From Phycisphaerae bacterium (GTDB taxonomy: Bacteria; Planctomycetota; Phycisphaerae; UBA1845), in assembly GCA_029260015.1 (NCBI GenBank), contig JAJDEB010000002.1, positions 62,001 to 126,000 on the forward strand: a stretch of 64,000 nucleotides of DNA. Direction: 5' to 3'. Made by a program: the position numbers and the translations under genes. This document shows positions 1 to 8,098 of the stretch, in pieces. The first letter of the stretch is position 1. The number at the start of each line of letters is the position of its first letter. The notes under the pieces were generated by a model. That model worked only from the letters and a program-made list of their open reading frames with translations. It was not told the origin of the DNA and ran no database searches.

Positions 1-717
1 ACGCGTATCCTGCACGATCGTCGGAATCAAGCCAGCCCCATCGAACTGGACACTTTGCACCCAGGCATCCGCAAGGTTTAACTTGTCTTCATAAAGTGCC
101 CGACCCACCTGCGCACCAAAACCGGCTCGCACCAATTCCGCAACATCTTCAGCATTGCGAATCCCGCCGGCAACTATGATTGGCACATCCACAATTTCGC
201 GAAGTCGCGTCGCCCGTTCAAGATCAACGCCAGCAAGCATCCCCTCGCGCTCAACCTGCGTGAACAGGAATTCGCTGCAATAAGGGGCAAGCTCCTTTGC
301 CCGATCAAAAAGATTCGCCTGCGTGTCGCGCGACCAGCCGGAATCAACAATTTGGTCCCCCTTGGAATCGATGGCAGCCACCATCCACTCACGCGGGAAC
401 TGTCGCAGAAACTCCACCGACGCCATCGTACCGACGACCACTCTCTGCGCACCGCGTTTGATCCAGTTTCGCACGTCTTCAGCACTGCGAATGCCACCAC
501 CCACCCGGCACTGCGCCACCTGGCAACACGCCTCGATCAAATCGACATTACTCCCCTTGCCCATCGCCGCATCGAGATCGACGACCGCCACCGGCCCATA
601 CCGGTTGAACGTCGCAGCCAACTCGACCGGGTCGCGCTCATCAGTGAGCAACAACTCGCGTCCCTGGCGAAGCTGCACGGCTTTTCCGCCGACAATGTCT
701 ATACTTGGAATAATCAC
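1..717 (-). CDS. hisA: HisA-type phosphoribosyl isomerase (3' end outside window)
   Basis: This frame encodes a TIM-barrel isomerase of histidine biosynthesis, which converts ProFAR to PRFAR in the cytoplasm. The start is a GTG at 715-717 whose GTGA overlaps the TGA of hisF, giving translational coupling. The N-terminus reads VIIPSIDIVGGKAVQLRQG, like the usual MIIP-LDL-GK opening, with the catalytic Asp at residue 7. VGGGIRSAEDV and VAGGIRNAEDV supply the two phosphate-binding glycine loops and IDSKGD the second half-barrel acid. The 239 visible codons are close to the normal length of about 240, so only a few residues are missing. It is the last visible gene of the operon. Confidence 0.85.
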   Translation of the reverse strand, partial: MIIPSIDIVGGKAVQLRQGRELLLTDERDPVELAATFNRYGPVAVVDLDAAMGKGSNVDLIEACCQVAQCRVGGGIRSAEDVRNWIKRGAQRVVVGTMASVEFLRQFPREWMVAAIDSKGDQIVDSGWSRDTQANLFDRAKELAPYCSEFLFTQVEREGMLAGVDLERATRLREIVDVPIIVAGGIRNAEDVAELVRAGFGAQVGRALYEDKLNLADAWVQSVQFDGAGLIPTIVQDTR

Positions 718-1469
718 AACCGCACCTCAACCCCCTCGTTTTGCAGCAGTTTCTTCACATAGTTCGGCGTCGTTGAACCATCATGAAAAATCGATGCCGC
801 CAACCCCGCATGGGCCCGCGTTTGTGTAAACAGTTCGACAAAGTCTGCAGCGCTGCCAGCCCCGCCCGACGCAATCACCGGAACGGGCACGACATCGATC
901 ACACTTTCGACCAACTCCATTGCAAACCCACTTCGCGCACCATCGGAGTCCACCGAATTCAGCAAAATCTCACCGACGCCAAGTGCGACCGCTTCGCTCG
1001 CCCAATCGCACACATTGCGATCGGTCACTTCGCGCCCGCCATGCGTCGTAACTTTCGCATCGCGACCCTGCCCCAGCGCATCGATCGACAACACAACGCA
1101 TTGATTGCCGAATTGACCGGCCAACTCTTCGATAAGAGCGGGTCGCTGGACCGCGGCAGTGTTGATGCCAATCTTGTCAGCTCCGGCCCGCAACAATTCC
1201 TTGGCATCGTCCACACACTTCACGCCACCGCCAACGGTGAATGGAATAAAAAGCACCTTCGACAATTTGCGAACCAGCTCAATCAACAACGGGCGATCCT
1301 CAATCGATGCAGTCACATCGAGAAAGCAAAGCTCGTCTGCACCCCCGTCCATATACGCCTTGGCCCGTTCAACCGGATCGCCGGCATCGCGCAGATTCTT
1401 GAACGCCACACCCTTGACCACACGGCCGCCACGAACATCGAGGCATGGAATGATTCGCTTGGCTAACAT
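714..1469 (-). CDS. hisF: Imidazole glycerol phosphate synthase, cyclase subunit HisF
   Basis: HisF joins ammonia delivered by HisH to PRFAR, giving imidazole glycerol phosphate and AICAR. At 251 aa it is full length. The opening MLAKRIIPCLDVRGGRVVKG is typical, with the catalytic Asp at residue 11. The second catalytic Asp is residue 130 in VVLSIDALG. Phosphate loops are FTVGGGV near residue 80 and VIASGGAGS in the second half. It starts with ATG inside the last codons of hisH (7-nt overlap) and ends in a 4-nt overlap with hisA, so these genes are translationally coupled. Nothing in it looks divergent. Confidence 0.95.
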   Translation of the reverse strand: MLAKRIIPCLDVRGGRVVKGVAFKNLRDAGDPVERAKAYMDGGADELCFLDVTASIEDRPLLIELVRKLSKVLFIPFTVGGGVKCVDDAKELLRAGADKIGINTAAVQRPALIEELAGQFGNQCVVLSIDALGQGRDAKVTTHGGREVTDRNVCDWASEAVALGVGEILLNSVDSDGARSGFAMELVESVIDVVPVPVIASGGAGSAADFVELFTQTRAHAGLAASIFHDGSTTPNYVKKLLQNEGVEVRL

Positions 1470-2059
1470 CGAGCGAACCTTTCAAGCAAACCCAACCCTG
1501 CGTCGCCGCTTTTTTCCGGGTGAAACTGTACGCCAACAACGTTGTCGCAACCAACGACTACACATACATCCAGAGTGCCACAGTCTGTCACTGCCAAACG
1601 CTGTTCGCTGATCGTCGGTTCGCAAACGTAACTGTGGGCGAAATAGAAGTGCGCTCCTCCCAAATCGCCGATCATCGCTGACGGCTGACCCGACCGCACC
1701 CGATTCCACCCCATGTGCGGAACCGTCTCGCACGTTAACCGCTTGACGCAACCGGGAATCAACCCAATCCCAGCCAACCCCGGCGCTTCTTCGCTCGACT
1801 CCAATAGCAGTTGCGCACCAAGGCAGATACCTAGAAGCGGTTTGCCTGACTGAGCGAACAACGTCACGCGCTCGGATTGCCCGGATCGCATGAGCGTTTC
1901 CATCGCCGATCGAAAGTGCCCCACGCCCGGAAGAATCACCCGATCGCACCGCTCAAACGCATCGCCAGAATCGATCAGCGTCCACGCCAAACCGAGATGA
2001 TCCAGTGCGTTACCGAGGCTCTGCAGGTTCCCGGCTCCATAGTCTACGACACCGATCAT
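1463..2059 (-). CDS. hisH: Imidazole glycerol phosphate synthase, glutamine amidotransferase subunit HisH
   Basis: HisH is a class I glutaminase feeding ammonia to HisF. The start chosen is the ATG at 2057-2059 (MIGVVDYGAGNLQSL), which overlaps the TGA of the preceding HAD gene as ATGA; a longer reading upstream is inside that gene. It is 198 aa, the usual length. The nucleophile is Cys79 in LLGICLGAQLLLE, and the triad is completed by His180 and Glu182 in VQFHPEKSG. The loop GVGHFRSAM is also typical. The intact triad indicates a working glutaminase. Confidence 0.93.
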   Translation of the reverse strand: MIGVVDYGAGNLQSLGNALDHLGLAWTLIDSGDAFERCDRVILPGVGHFRSAMETLMRSGQSERVTLFAQSGKPLLGICLGAQLLLESSEEAPGLAGIGLIPGCVKRLTCETVPHMGWNRVRSGQPSAMIGDLGGAHFYFAHSYVCEPTISEQRLAVTDCGTLDVCVVVGCDNVVGVQFHPEKSGDAGLGLLERFARC

Positions 2060-3081
2060 AGCGAACTTCCCACGCACTCGGCGCAGTCTCGCAGCCACGA
2101 TTCGCAGTCCGCCAGCGTCGGCGCCATGAGCTTCGTCATATCGCTGTCTGCGATGCCATCGCGATCGAGTTGAGGAGCCAAGCCCGAATCGATATGAACG
2201 TATGACACGCGCAGTCCAAGGTCGCGTGCGCGGTGGGCGGCTTCAAAATCTGCCGGCGCATCACCGACGTAAACCACGTCGCATTGCTCGTCGTCCGGAG
2301 GGCGCGTTTCATTTTCGCACACCTGCAGCGCCGCATCAAAACCCATCACCGCACAAAGCAGGGGAAATGAATGCGGTTTTCCCATCGCTTTTTTGCCCGT
2401 GCATGATTCCGCACGAACGACTTGGTCATAGGTCGCGATGCGCTGACGATCAAAAAAGTCCAACACACCAAGCTGCGTCATCGGCTTAACAATCTCAGAT
2501 TCAGCCCGCGACGTACATACGCCCAAAATAAATCCGCAATCCTTTAGTCGCGAAAACAATGCCTGCAGTTCAGCCTCTGGCAGCACCGGTAACTGTCGGG
2601 TGAAATCCCAATCAACCTCCACAGCCCGCTCGAAAACCTGCTGAAACTCTGCAATGACCTGTTTGAAGAAATCGCCATCGCGTTCAATTCCGAATTGCTC
2701 AAGCGGGTCGCTGGCTTCGGTTGCGCGCCACTGCCGTTCCATGCCCTCAGCCAGAGACGTCGCGAACAAATCAAAATCGCCAAGACGCAGCCCCTCGCCA
2801 AGACCTGCCAGGCACGCTCCATCGTCCGCCGCCCGTATCATCACCGCCGTCAAGTCCCAATTCGAATTGCAACCGCGCCCCTTGGTGATCGCCTGCACGC
2901 GAAACTCAGACAAACACGTTTGACTCAATTCCGCCCATTCCTCTGCATCGGCACATTCCAGATCGAACCGAAGCATCATGGTCACAAGCGCCGTGTTCCA
3001 ATATGGCATCTCGTCCATGAACACACCGTCAGCATCAAGAATGAGCAGTGGGTTTCGCCGCATGATTTCTTCCACCGCCAT
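2056..3081 (-). CDS. HAD-superfamily hydrolase within the his operon
   Basis: This 341-aa cytoplasmic protein has all four HAD motifs: LILDADGVFMDE with Asp16/Asp18, Thr190 in GVCTSR, Lys235 in MGKPHSF, and Gly-Asp274-X3-Asp278 in VYVGDAPADFEAA. A long insertion between residues 30 and 160 forms the cap. Its ATG overlaps the TAA of the hisB-like gene (TAATG), and its stop overlaps the hisH ATG, so it is locked into the operon. No other histidinol-phosphate phosphatase is visible, so it is a candidate for that step. This is inferred from position; the substrate cannot be read from the sequence. Confidence 0.8.
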   Translation of the reverse strand: MAVEEIMRRNPLLILDADGVFMDEMPYWNTALVTMMLRFDLECADAEEWAELSQTCLSEFRVQAITKGRGCNSNWDLTAVMIRAADDGACLAGLGEGLRLGDFDLFATSLAEGMERQWRATEASDPLEQFGIERDGDFFKQVIAEFQQVFERAVEVDWDFTRQLPVLPEAELQALFSRLKDCGFILGVCTSRAESEIVKPMTQLGVLDFFDRQRIATYDQVVRAESCTGKKAMGKPHSFPLLCAVMGFDAALQVCENETRPPDDEQCDVVYVGDAPADFEAAHRARDLGLRVSYVHIDSGLAPQLDRDGIADSDMTKLMAPTLADCESWLRDCAECVGSSL

Positions 3082-3761
3082 TATCCAATCGCCTTCGTTT
3101 CGTATCGTGGCGGGCCAGCCAACCCGCTGCCGTCGCCCGACAGACGAACGGCTGTCCCTAACGCTGTACCGACCGCATCACCCAATGCCCGAAAAACCAC
3201 TTCGTACAAGTGGTGCAGGTTCGTCGCAGCCCTCACCGAAATGGCGACCGTCGCGCCGCTGCCCAACGCGAATCCGTCGAGAAACTGTCGCAAGTTCGTA
3301 CCGTAACACCGGCCAACCTGTGCACCATCCGCGTCGTACCAAGAATCAACATAGCCATCGACATCAATGCCCGGTTCTACATTCCACGAACATCGCGGGC
3401 GCGACTCCAAACTGATTTCGACCGATGCGGCTGCGTCATCCATCACGCCCGCAACCGACGATCGCCCGGCAATACCGACCGACGCCGTGCGTTCCTGAGC
3501 GATGGTCGCCACCCCCGCACCGAGCAACTGACCCATGTCTTCGCAAAGCACATGATCAAACTGCCACGAACCTGGCCAACCCGTCGACGCGGCTGCAATG
3601 CTGATTCCTGCACCGCGCGAAAAATGATCGACGAAGTGCGAGAGCAACCGGTTGGGAATATCCAGCGAATCCGTCGAACCGGTGCGCGGCGCGAGCTTCA
3701 ACGAAAACTCCGTCTCTGCCGTTCGCCGCGAAACCTCGATCGGTGTAAATGTTTGAGTCAT
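3081..3761 (-). CDS. hisB: Divergent imidazoleglycerol-phosphate dehydratase-like protein (HisB fold)
   Basis: The 226-aa protein follows the outline of the HisB dehydratase: RRTAETEFSLKL at the N-terminus, SHFVDHFSRG at 41-50, FDHVLCEDMGQLLG near 68-81, VMDDAA near 106-111, and NLHHLYEVVFRAL at 181-193. Compared with the canonical enzyme as I remember it, several Mn-binding positions differ. The second His of the first motif is Gly50, the second His of the HH pair is Val71, and the His of the T-L-H motif is Ala173. His70, Glu74, His183, His184 and Glu187 remain. It may be a diverged but active lineage, a changed activity, or a structural pseudoenzyme. Position favours IGP chemistry. Confidence 0.65.
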   Translation of the reverse strand: MTQTFTPIEVSRRTAETEFSLKLAPRTGSTDSLDIPNRLLSHFVDHFSRGAGISIAAASTGWPGSWQFDHVLCEDMGQLLGAGVATIAQERTASVGIAGRSSVAGVMDDAAASVEISLESRPRCSWNVEPGIDVDGYVDSWYDADGAQVGRCYGTNLRQFLDGFALGSGATVAISVRAATNLHHLYEVVFRALGDAVGTALGTAVRLSGDGSGLAGPPRYETKAIG

Positions 3762-3798
3762 TGCTATTCAACCTTGTGTTCGGATGCACTTTCTAAAT

Positions 3799-5091
3799 CT
3801 ATGCCCAGTTCTCGACCGCAAGATGGTGCGCACTGAAACCTTCATCCTGACTCATCACCGAGACGACTGGAGAAATCGACTTAAACCCATCGCGATTCAC
3901 CTTGCCCACTGACGAACGCTTGAGAAAATCAAGCACCGAAACGCACGACCGCGTCACCGCCCGCCCACCCGTTGGCAATATCGCATTCAAACCCATCGCA
4001 TAGTTGCCGAGGCTGATGATCGGATAGTCACCAATTAATATTTCCCCGGCATTGCGAATCGACATGACGATCTCGTCACCCCGATCCGACATGATCGCCA
4101 GGTGTTCTGGCGCAAACGCGTTGACGAACGCCACCGACGCATCGAGCGATTCGGTGACTACGATCCCGCCGTTTTCACCAAGCACTTGCGACGCAAACGC
4201 CTGGCGCTGCGGGCTCATTTTGCTCATGTTGACTTCGACCGCCTCCGCAACGCGGCGGGCAAACGATTCATCATGTGTCACTAACACAGCGCACGAGTTC
4301 TCACCATGCTCGGCTTCGATGAGCAGATTCCATGCCGCATTATTCGGATCAGCCCCCGCATCGCAAAGCACGACCGACTCACTCGGACCTGCCGGCGGAC
4401 CGGGGTCGATCCGATCGCTCAACAAATGGCGGGTAGCCGACACATACACATTGCCCGGTCCGACGATTTTTACACACGGTTCAATCGATTCCGTACCGAA
4501 CGCAATCGCAGCCACCGCCTGCGCACCACCGATTCGGTAAATGCGGTCTATCCCGATCAACTTTGCAGCCACCAGCGTCGCATCATCGACTCGCCCATCG
4601 GGTCCGGGCGGCGTACACACCACAATCCGCCCAACACCCGCCACGACAGCCGGCACGCCGAGCATGCACATCACCGACGAGAACGCCCCCCGCCCGCGCG
4701 GCACATACAAACACACCGAATCAATCGGCGTCCATCGATCGCCACACCAAACCCCCGGTTCAACTTCCATCATCGGTTCAGCCGAAGGCAATTGGGCTGT
4801 ATGAAATCGGTTGATATTGCGGATCGCATGGGCAAGCGCCTCGCGCATGTCGGCATCAAGGTTTCGGTCGGCTGATTCAATCTCGTCCTGACCGACAACG
4901 AACCCACGCCTCGTCAAATCAACCCCGTCAAAACGTTGTGTGTATTCGTAAAGTGCATCGTCACCGCGCGTGCGCACATTCTCGATCACTTCACGGCAGA
5001 CGTCCGCAGCTTCGCGCGCCGACGTTTCGACCCGGCGAATACCGTCAGGAATCACATTGTCCTGCGCGCGGTTGTCTAGAATGCGAACCAT
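3799..5091 (-). CDS. hisD: Histidinol dehydrogenase family protein with altered Zn ligands
   Basis: The 430-aa protein covers the whole HisD family and aligns without large gaps, with VGGAQAVAA near 188-195 and FGPGN-type VGPGNVYVS near 210-218. The acid-base pair is kept in FAPEHLAIM (Glu329, His330), as are the ligand-like His262 in EAEHGENS and a His at 422. Relative to E. coli HisD (from memory), the Zn-ligand Gln259 is Glu, the Zn-ligand Asp in the G-D-Y motif is Asn363 (SLGNYAMG), and the substrate-contact His of N-H-V-L-P-T is Ala370. It could be a HisD paralogue with another substrate, or a lineage variant. It lies between hisG and the hisB-like gene with short gaps. Confidence 0.75.
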   Translation of the reverse strand: MVRILDNRAQDNVIPDGIRRVETSAREAADVCREVIENVRTRGDDALYEYTQRFDGVDLTRRGFVVGQDEIESADRNLDADMREALAHAIRNINRFHTAQLPSAEPMMEVEPGVWCGDRWTPIDSVCLYVPRGRGAFSSVMCMLGVPAVVAGVGRIVVCTPPGPDGRVDDATLVAAKLIGIDRIYRIGGAQAVAAIAFGTESIEPCVKIVGPGNVYVSATRHLLSDRIDPGPPAGPSESVVLCDAGADPNNAAWNLLIEAEHGENSCAVLVTHDESFARRVAEAVEVNMSKMSPQRQAFASQVLGENGGIVVTESLDASVAFVNAFAPEHLAIMSDRGDEIVMSIRNAGEILIGDYPIISLGNYAMGLNAILPTGGRAVTRSCVSVLDFLKRSSVGKVNRDGFKSISPVVSVMSQDEGFSAHHLAVENWA

Positions 5092-5121
5092 GGCGAATTA
5101 CTCTCGAGTCAGTGTGGAGAG

Positions 5122-5991
5122 TCAGGCGACGACTTTCTGAACGGCTGTCTGAAGGACATCGGTCGCGCCAGCCCGCAGCACCGCGGGCAACACTTTGGGC
5201 ACGTCGCTGCGGAGAATAGCCACCCGCACAGCAAACCCGCCGTTGCCCCGAAGCGGCTGGACCGTTGGCGACTTCATCGCCGGCAGCAATTCAATCACGC
5301 GATCAATTGCTTCGGCGCTGACGTTCATATCGAGCAGCACACGCCTACGACCTTCAAGCACACTTGAGATTAACATGACAACTTCGTCGATCACTTCGCG
5401 GCAGGCTGGGTTGTTGACCGCGTCCTTGCTCGCAATCAGCCGGGTGCTTGACTGAAGAATCTCGTCGATCACTTCCAATCCATTGGACCGCAGCGCCGAG
5501 CCGGTGGCTGTGTTGTCCACGATCAGGTCAGCATCCTCGGGCGGAAAAACCTCGGTCGCGCCGTAGGTTCGCAAGTAGCGGTATTCGCCACCCTTGCGCT
5601 CCATGTAATTGCGGGTAATGCTTTCGTACTCCGACGCCACGATGAGCGATTGTCCGTCGCGGCGACTGAACGGGTCGCTTCCTTTCGGAGCCGCCGACAC
5701 CAGCTTGACTGGCAACAATCCCGTATCGAGCAGTTCTGCAACATCGGCGCCGGTTTCTTCAATCCAGTCGTGTCCGGTGATGCCCAGATCGTGCGCGCCA
5801 TATTCGATCAGCTTTGGAATATTTGCGGCTTTTAAGAGTTTCACCTCAAACCGGTCATCGCTGCATGCCGGGCGATAGCCCTTGCTGTTGACGGAAATCG
5901 AAAGACCCGCGTCGGCTAACAGCGCAACAATTTCCTCCTGTTGCCGCCCCTTTGGAATCGCCAGTCTGATTTTTTGAGTTTCGCGTTTCAT
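5122..5991 (-). CDS. hisG: ATP phosphoribosyltransferase HisG, long form
   Basis: HisG starts histidine synthesis by joining ATP and PRPP. I place the start at the ATG at 5989-5991 (MKRETQKIRLAIPKG); an in-frame TTG at 6009 would add six residues. The 289 aa fit the long, HisZ-independent form, with a C-terminal ACT-like regulatory domain from about residue 215, where histidine would feed back. Signature stretches are RLAIPKGRQQEE, HDLGITGHDWIEETG and the PRPP loop DLIVDNTATGSALRSNGL. It follows the repressor gene after 21 nt and precedes the hisD-like gene by 30 nt. Confidence 0.9.
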   Translation of the reverse strand: MKRETQKIRLAIPKGRQQEEIVALLADAGLSISVNSKGYRPACSDDRFEVKLLKAANIPKLIEYGAHDLGITGHDWIEETGADVAELLDTGLLPVKLVSAAPKGSDPFSRRDGQSLIVASEYESITRNYMERKGGEYRYLRTYGATEVFPPEDADLIVDNTATGSALRSNGLEVIDEILQSSTRLIASKDAVNNPACREVIDEVVMLISSVLEGRRRVLLDMNVSAEAIDRVIELLPAMKSPTVQPLRGNGGFAVRVAILRSDVPKVLPAVLRAGATDVLQTAVQKVVA

Positions 5992-6012
5992 ATGGAACCA
6001 ACCATTCAAACT

Positions 6013-6342
6013 TCAATCCCGCGACTTCGACCGCGCCAGAACGATACGGTATCCGCCCGGGCCCTCCTTCAGCCACTTTGCAATCCGCGCTACGGTGCGC
6101 GAACTCATCCCGGTAGCCTCTTCGATCTTCCGATAGGAATCGCCATTTTCCAGCATGGAGACGACCTTCCAGCGCCGCCCCATCATGTCGAGTTCGTCAT
6201 CGGTAAGAAGATCGCGAAAAAACCGCCGCGCCTCGCCGACATGGCGAAGCGAAAGAATCGCCCGCAAGAGTGCTTCGGTTTCGGCACTGCCCGCGTCAGC
6301 AGGTTTTGTTGCTACTCTTGATGTCGATGTTTTCTTTGCCAT
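6013..6342 (-). CDS. TrpR/YerC-family transcriptional repressor, first gene of his operon
   Basis: This 109-aa protein belongs to the TrpR-like YerC/YecD family. After a Lys/Ala/Thr-rich N-terminus of about 20 residues come helices with FFRDLLTDDELDMMGRRWKV and then the helix-turn-helix GDSYRKIEEATGMSSRTVARI at about 67-87. TrpR-family proteins of this type are known to control histidine genes in Firmicutes (HisR). Here it heads the his operon, with its own ATG 1 bp from a perfect inverted repeat, so autoregulation by histidine or a his intermediate is the natural inference. The effector is not shown by the sequence. Confidence 0.88.
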   Translation of the reverse strand: MAKKTSTSRVATKPADAGSAETEALLRAILSLRHVGEARRFFRDLLTDDELDMMGRRWKVVSMLENGDSYRKIEEATGMSSRTVARIAKWLKEGPGGYRIVLARSKSRD

Positions 6343-6385
6343 ACTTTACTTTACGACAGTGTACGCTTTCTCAAAGTAAAGTCAA
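6343..6385 (-). promoter_or_regulatory. Promoter with inverted-repeat operator for the his operon
   Basis: On the minus strand a -35 TTGACT (6380-6385) and -10 TACACT (6358-6363) are 16 bp apart. The -35 lies in one arm of a perfect 10-bp inverted repeat: AAAGTAAAGT at 6373-6382 and ACTTTACTTT at 6343-6352 on the plus strand, spacer 20 bp. The second arm touches the ATG of the TrpR-like gene and would cover its ribosome-binding region. Repeat centres are 30 bp apart, about three helical turns. This is the expected geometry for a dimeric repressor that blocks polymerase. Function is inferred. Confidence 0.72.
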
Positions 6386-6398
6386 GCGGCGAAATAAA

Positions 6399-6476
6399 GT
6401 AGGGCCCGCTGTGCGGACCCTCCGTCTCGGCTACCTTGGTATGTGCGCGGAATACGATCCGCACAGCGGACCCTAC
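6399..6476. repeat. REPIN-like inverted pair, GTAGGG family
   Basis: Two 19-bp units face each other: GTAGGGCCCGCTGTGCGGA at 6399-6417 and its inverse at 6458-6476, with one mismatch. Each begins with GTAG and contains its own small palindrome, the layout of REP units mobilised by RAYT transposases. It lies between the 3' end of the M56 gene and the his promoter. As RNA the pair would fold into one long hairpin and could also end transcription of the M56 gene. No RAYT gene is in the window. Confidence 0.75.
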
Positions 6477-6488
6477 ATGGGGGAAAAA

Positions 6489-7967
6489 CTAGCGAGATGA
6501 CTGCGGCGGTAGAATCGGGGTGTCTGGGTGCGATGGTTCGCCCACACCGCCACCAGGCCAGCCGCGACCTCGCGATTTTTTGCGCGGTTGTGCTGGTTCG
6601 GCCTCGGTATCTTCTTCTGATTCAGCTTCGTCATCAGACGCATTCGCCAACATTTCGCCCGTCGCAGATGTGCGTGAACCTGGAGATTCCTGCTCAGGTG
6701 TTGCGTCGGCTGGCGGTCCGTTGATTTCGACCTGTCCCATCGCAAGCCCATCGGCTGATTTCGATTGGCCGGCTTCGGCGTCCGCAGAGTCGGTATCAAC
6801 TTCACCGACAGCTAACGCACCGGACACGCGAATAGCCGGGTGCACGAGCCCATGATCAACGATTTGAAATTGCGGGTTGCGTGCCAACTCATCAAGTGTG
6901 ACGTGAACAATCTGGCCACTGGCATTGATGACCTCAACGGTCGATTGCGCCGGGGCGATCAATCGCGGAAGGGCTACGAGCAACAACACCACCACAAAAC
7001 ATCCCCAAGCCGATCGGTCGGAGGTGCTGTTCTCAACTTCGTCGGAAAGCAGAAAATGCAAACGCCGACGCAGAAGGCCAGCCGAACTTGAGTCGCCAAG
7101 GATGCCCATCGAAAAACCCTTGCGGGCAAATTGTCCAGACACAACGTTCATCAATGTATTAACGTAGTCAGACGGCGCTACGCCACTCGCAACCACCTGC
7201 ATATCGCAGCAGAGTTCATTGTTGATTCGAACGCGGCTATACGCCCAATGGGCAATTGGATGAAACCAGAAAAACGCGACGGTGATTGCGGCCAACATCG
7301 TTGCCAAATCATCACGCCGCGAAAGGTGAGACAACTCGTGGCGAAGCACTTGCAAGAATCGATCGCGTTCCTGCTGCGTCGGATCGCGATGTTCATTGAC
7401 CCAGGGAAGCAGACTCTCTGGAATGACCACCACCGAACGCCACGCACCCAACGTCGCCGGGCCACTGCCATCCGGAGTAATGATGATTCGAGCGTTGTCA
7501 GCCACCTCAAGTTTGGGGTCGAGCACTTTGACACTCGCCGGCTTGAGCATGTACCCACGCTGCTGAGCTTCCTCAATTAGCTGATTGCTCACTGTCGCCC
7601 GACGCCAGAGGATGTAAAGCATCACGCCAGTGCCCAGAAGCCAAAGATAGGCGACGACTTTCAGGAATACTGCGCCCGAGCCGCCATCGACAAGGAGCCC
7701 GTCGTCCACACCTGGAGGCGTCAACAGATCCCCAAGGAAATTTCCGGCAGTTAAAAATGCAGGAAGATGAATCAGACCGGGGAAGAACCCCGTCATGACG
7801 GTCGCAAACGGTTTAAGCATCGCCAGCAACCAGATACGGCGGCGCCAAAGTGGAGACGTGCGGGGCCGAATCGCGAGGAGGATCGCGACCAGGAATCCGA
7901 CCAACAAGAATTCCAAACTGGCAACTGCCAGTTTCGGAATCAGGTAATTAACCAGGGAGTCGTGCAC
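6489..7967 (-). CDS. M56-family (BlaR1/MecR1-like) membrane metallopeptidase
   Basis: This inner-membrane zinc protease would cleave or switch off the neighbouring BlaI-type repressor. The start is GTG at 7965-7967 with AGGA upstream. Helices lie at about 13-33, 45-65 and 100-120; the zinc motif HELSH is at 210-214 in the loop before the last helices, followed by NNELCCDMQVVA, which holds the third-ligand Glu. A last helix near 325-340 is followed by about 150 extracytoplasmic residues that are Glu/Asp/Ala-rich, then Lys/Arg-rich. The penicillin-binding sensor domain of true BlaR1 is absent, so the signal is unlikely to be a beta-lactam bound covalently. Confidence 0.85.
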   Translation of the reverse strand: MHDSLVNYLIPKLAVASLEFLLVGFLVAILLAIRPRTSPLWRRRIWLLAMLKPFATVMTGFFPGLIHLPAFLTAGNFLGDLLTPPGVDDGLLVDGGSGAVFLKVVAYLWLLGTGVMLYILWRRATVSNQLIEEAQQRGYMLKPASVKVLDPKLEVADNARIIITPDGSGPATLGAWRSVVVIPESLLPWVNEHRDPTQQERDRFLQVLRHELSHLSRRDDLATMLAAITVAFFWFHPIAHWAYSRVRINNELCCDMQVVASGVAPSDYVNTLMNVVSGQFARKGFSMGILGDSSSAGLLRRRLHFLLSDEVENSTSDRSAWGCFVVVLLLVALPRLIAPAQSTVEVINASGQIVHVTLDELARNPQFQIVDHGLVHPAIRVSGALAVGEVDTDSADAEAGQSKSADGLAMGQVEINGPPADATPEQESPGSRTSATGEMLANASDDEAESEEDTEAEPAQPRKKSRGRGWPGGGVGEPSHPDTPILPPQSSR

Positions 7968-8098
7968 TGTTGGGTATCCTGGGAGTTACAGCCCACCCAA
8001 TGGTTAAGTGTTATCCGTTTACAATCACTCTCTACCCTGCGCTAGATTCCGTTCCGACACAGACATCCACGTCATAATAAAATCCAGATTGACACCAT

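Noticed and set aside
783..1466. A 227-codon plus-strand frame opposite hisF, and similar long antisense frames elsewhere (for example 25958-26734, 32794-33570, 50354-51460)
   Set aside because: They lie entirely opposite well-identified genes in the codon-bias shadow frame, have no ribosome site, and their translations are rich in Arg, His and Pro without recognisable motifs.
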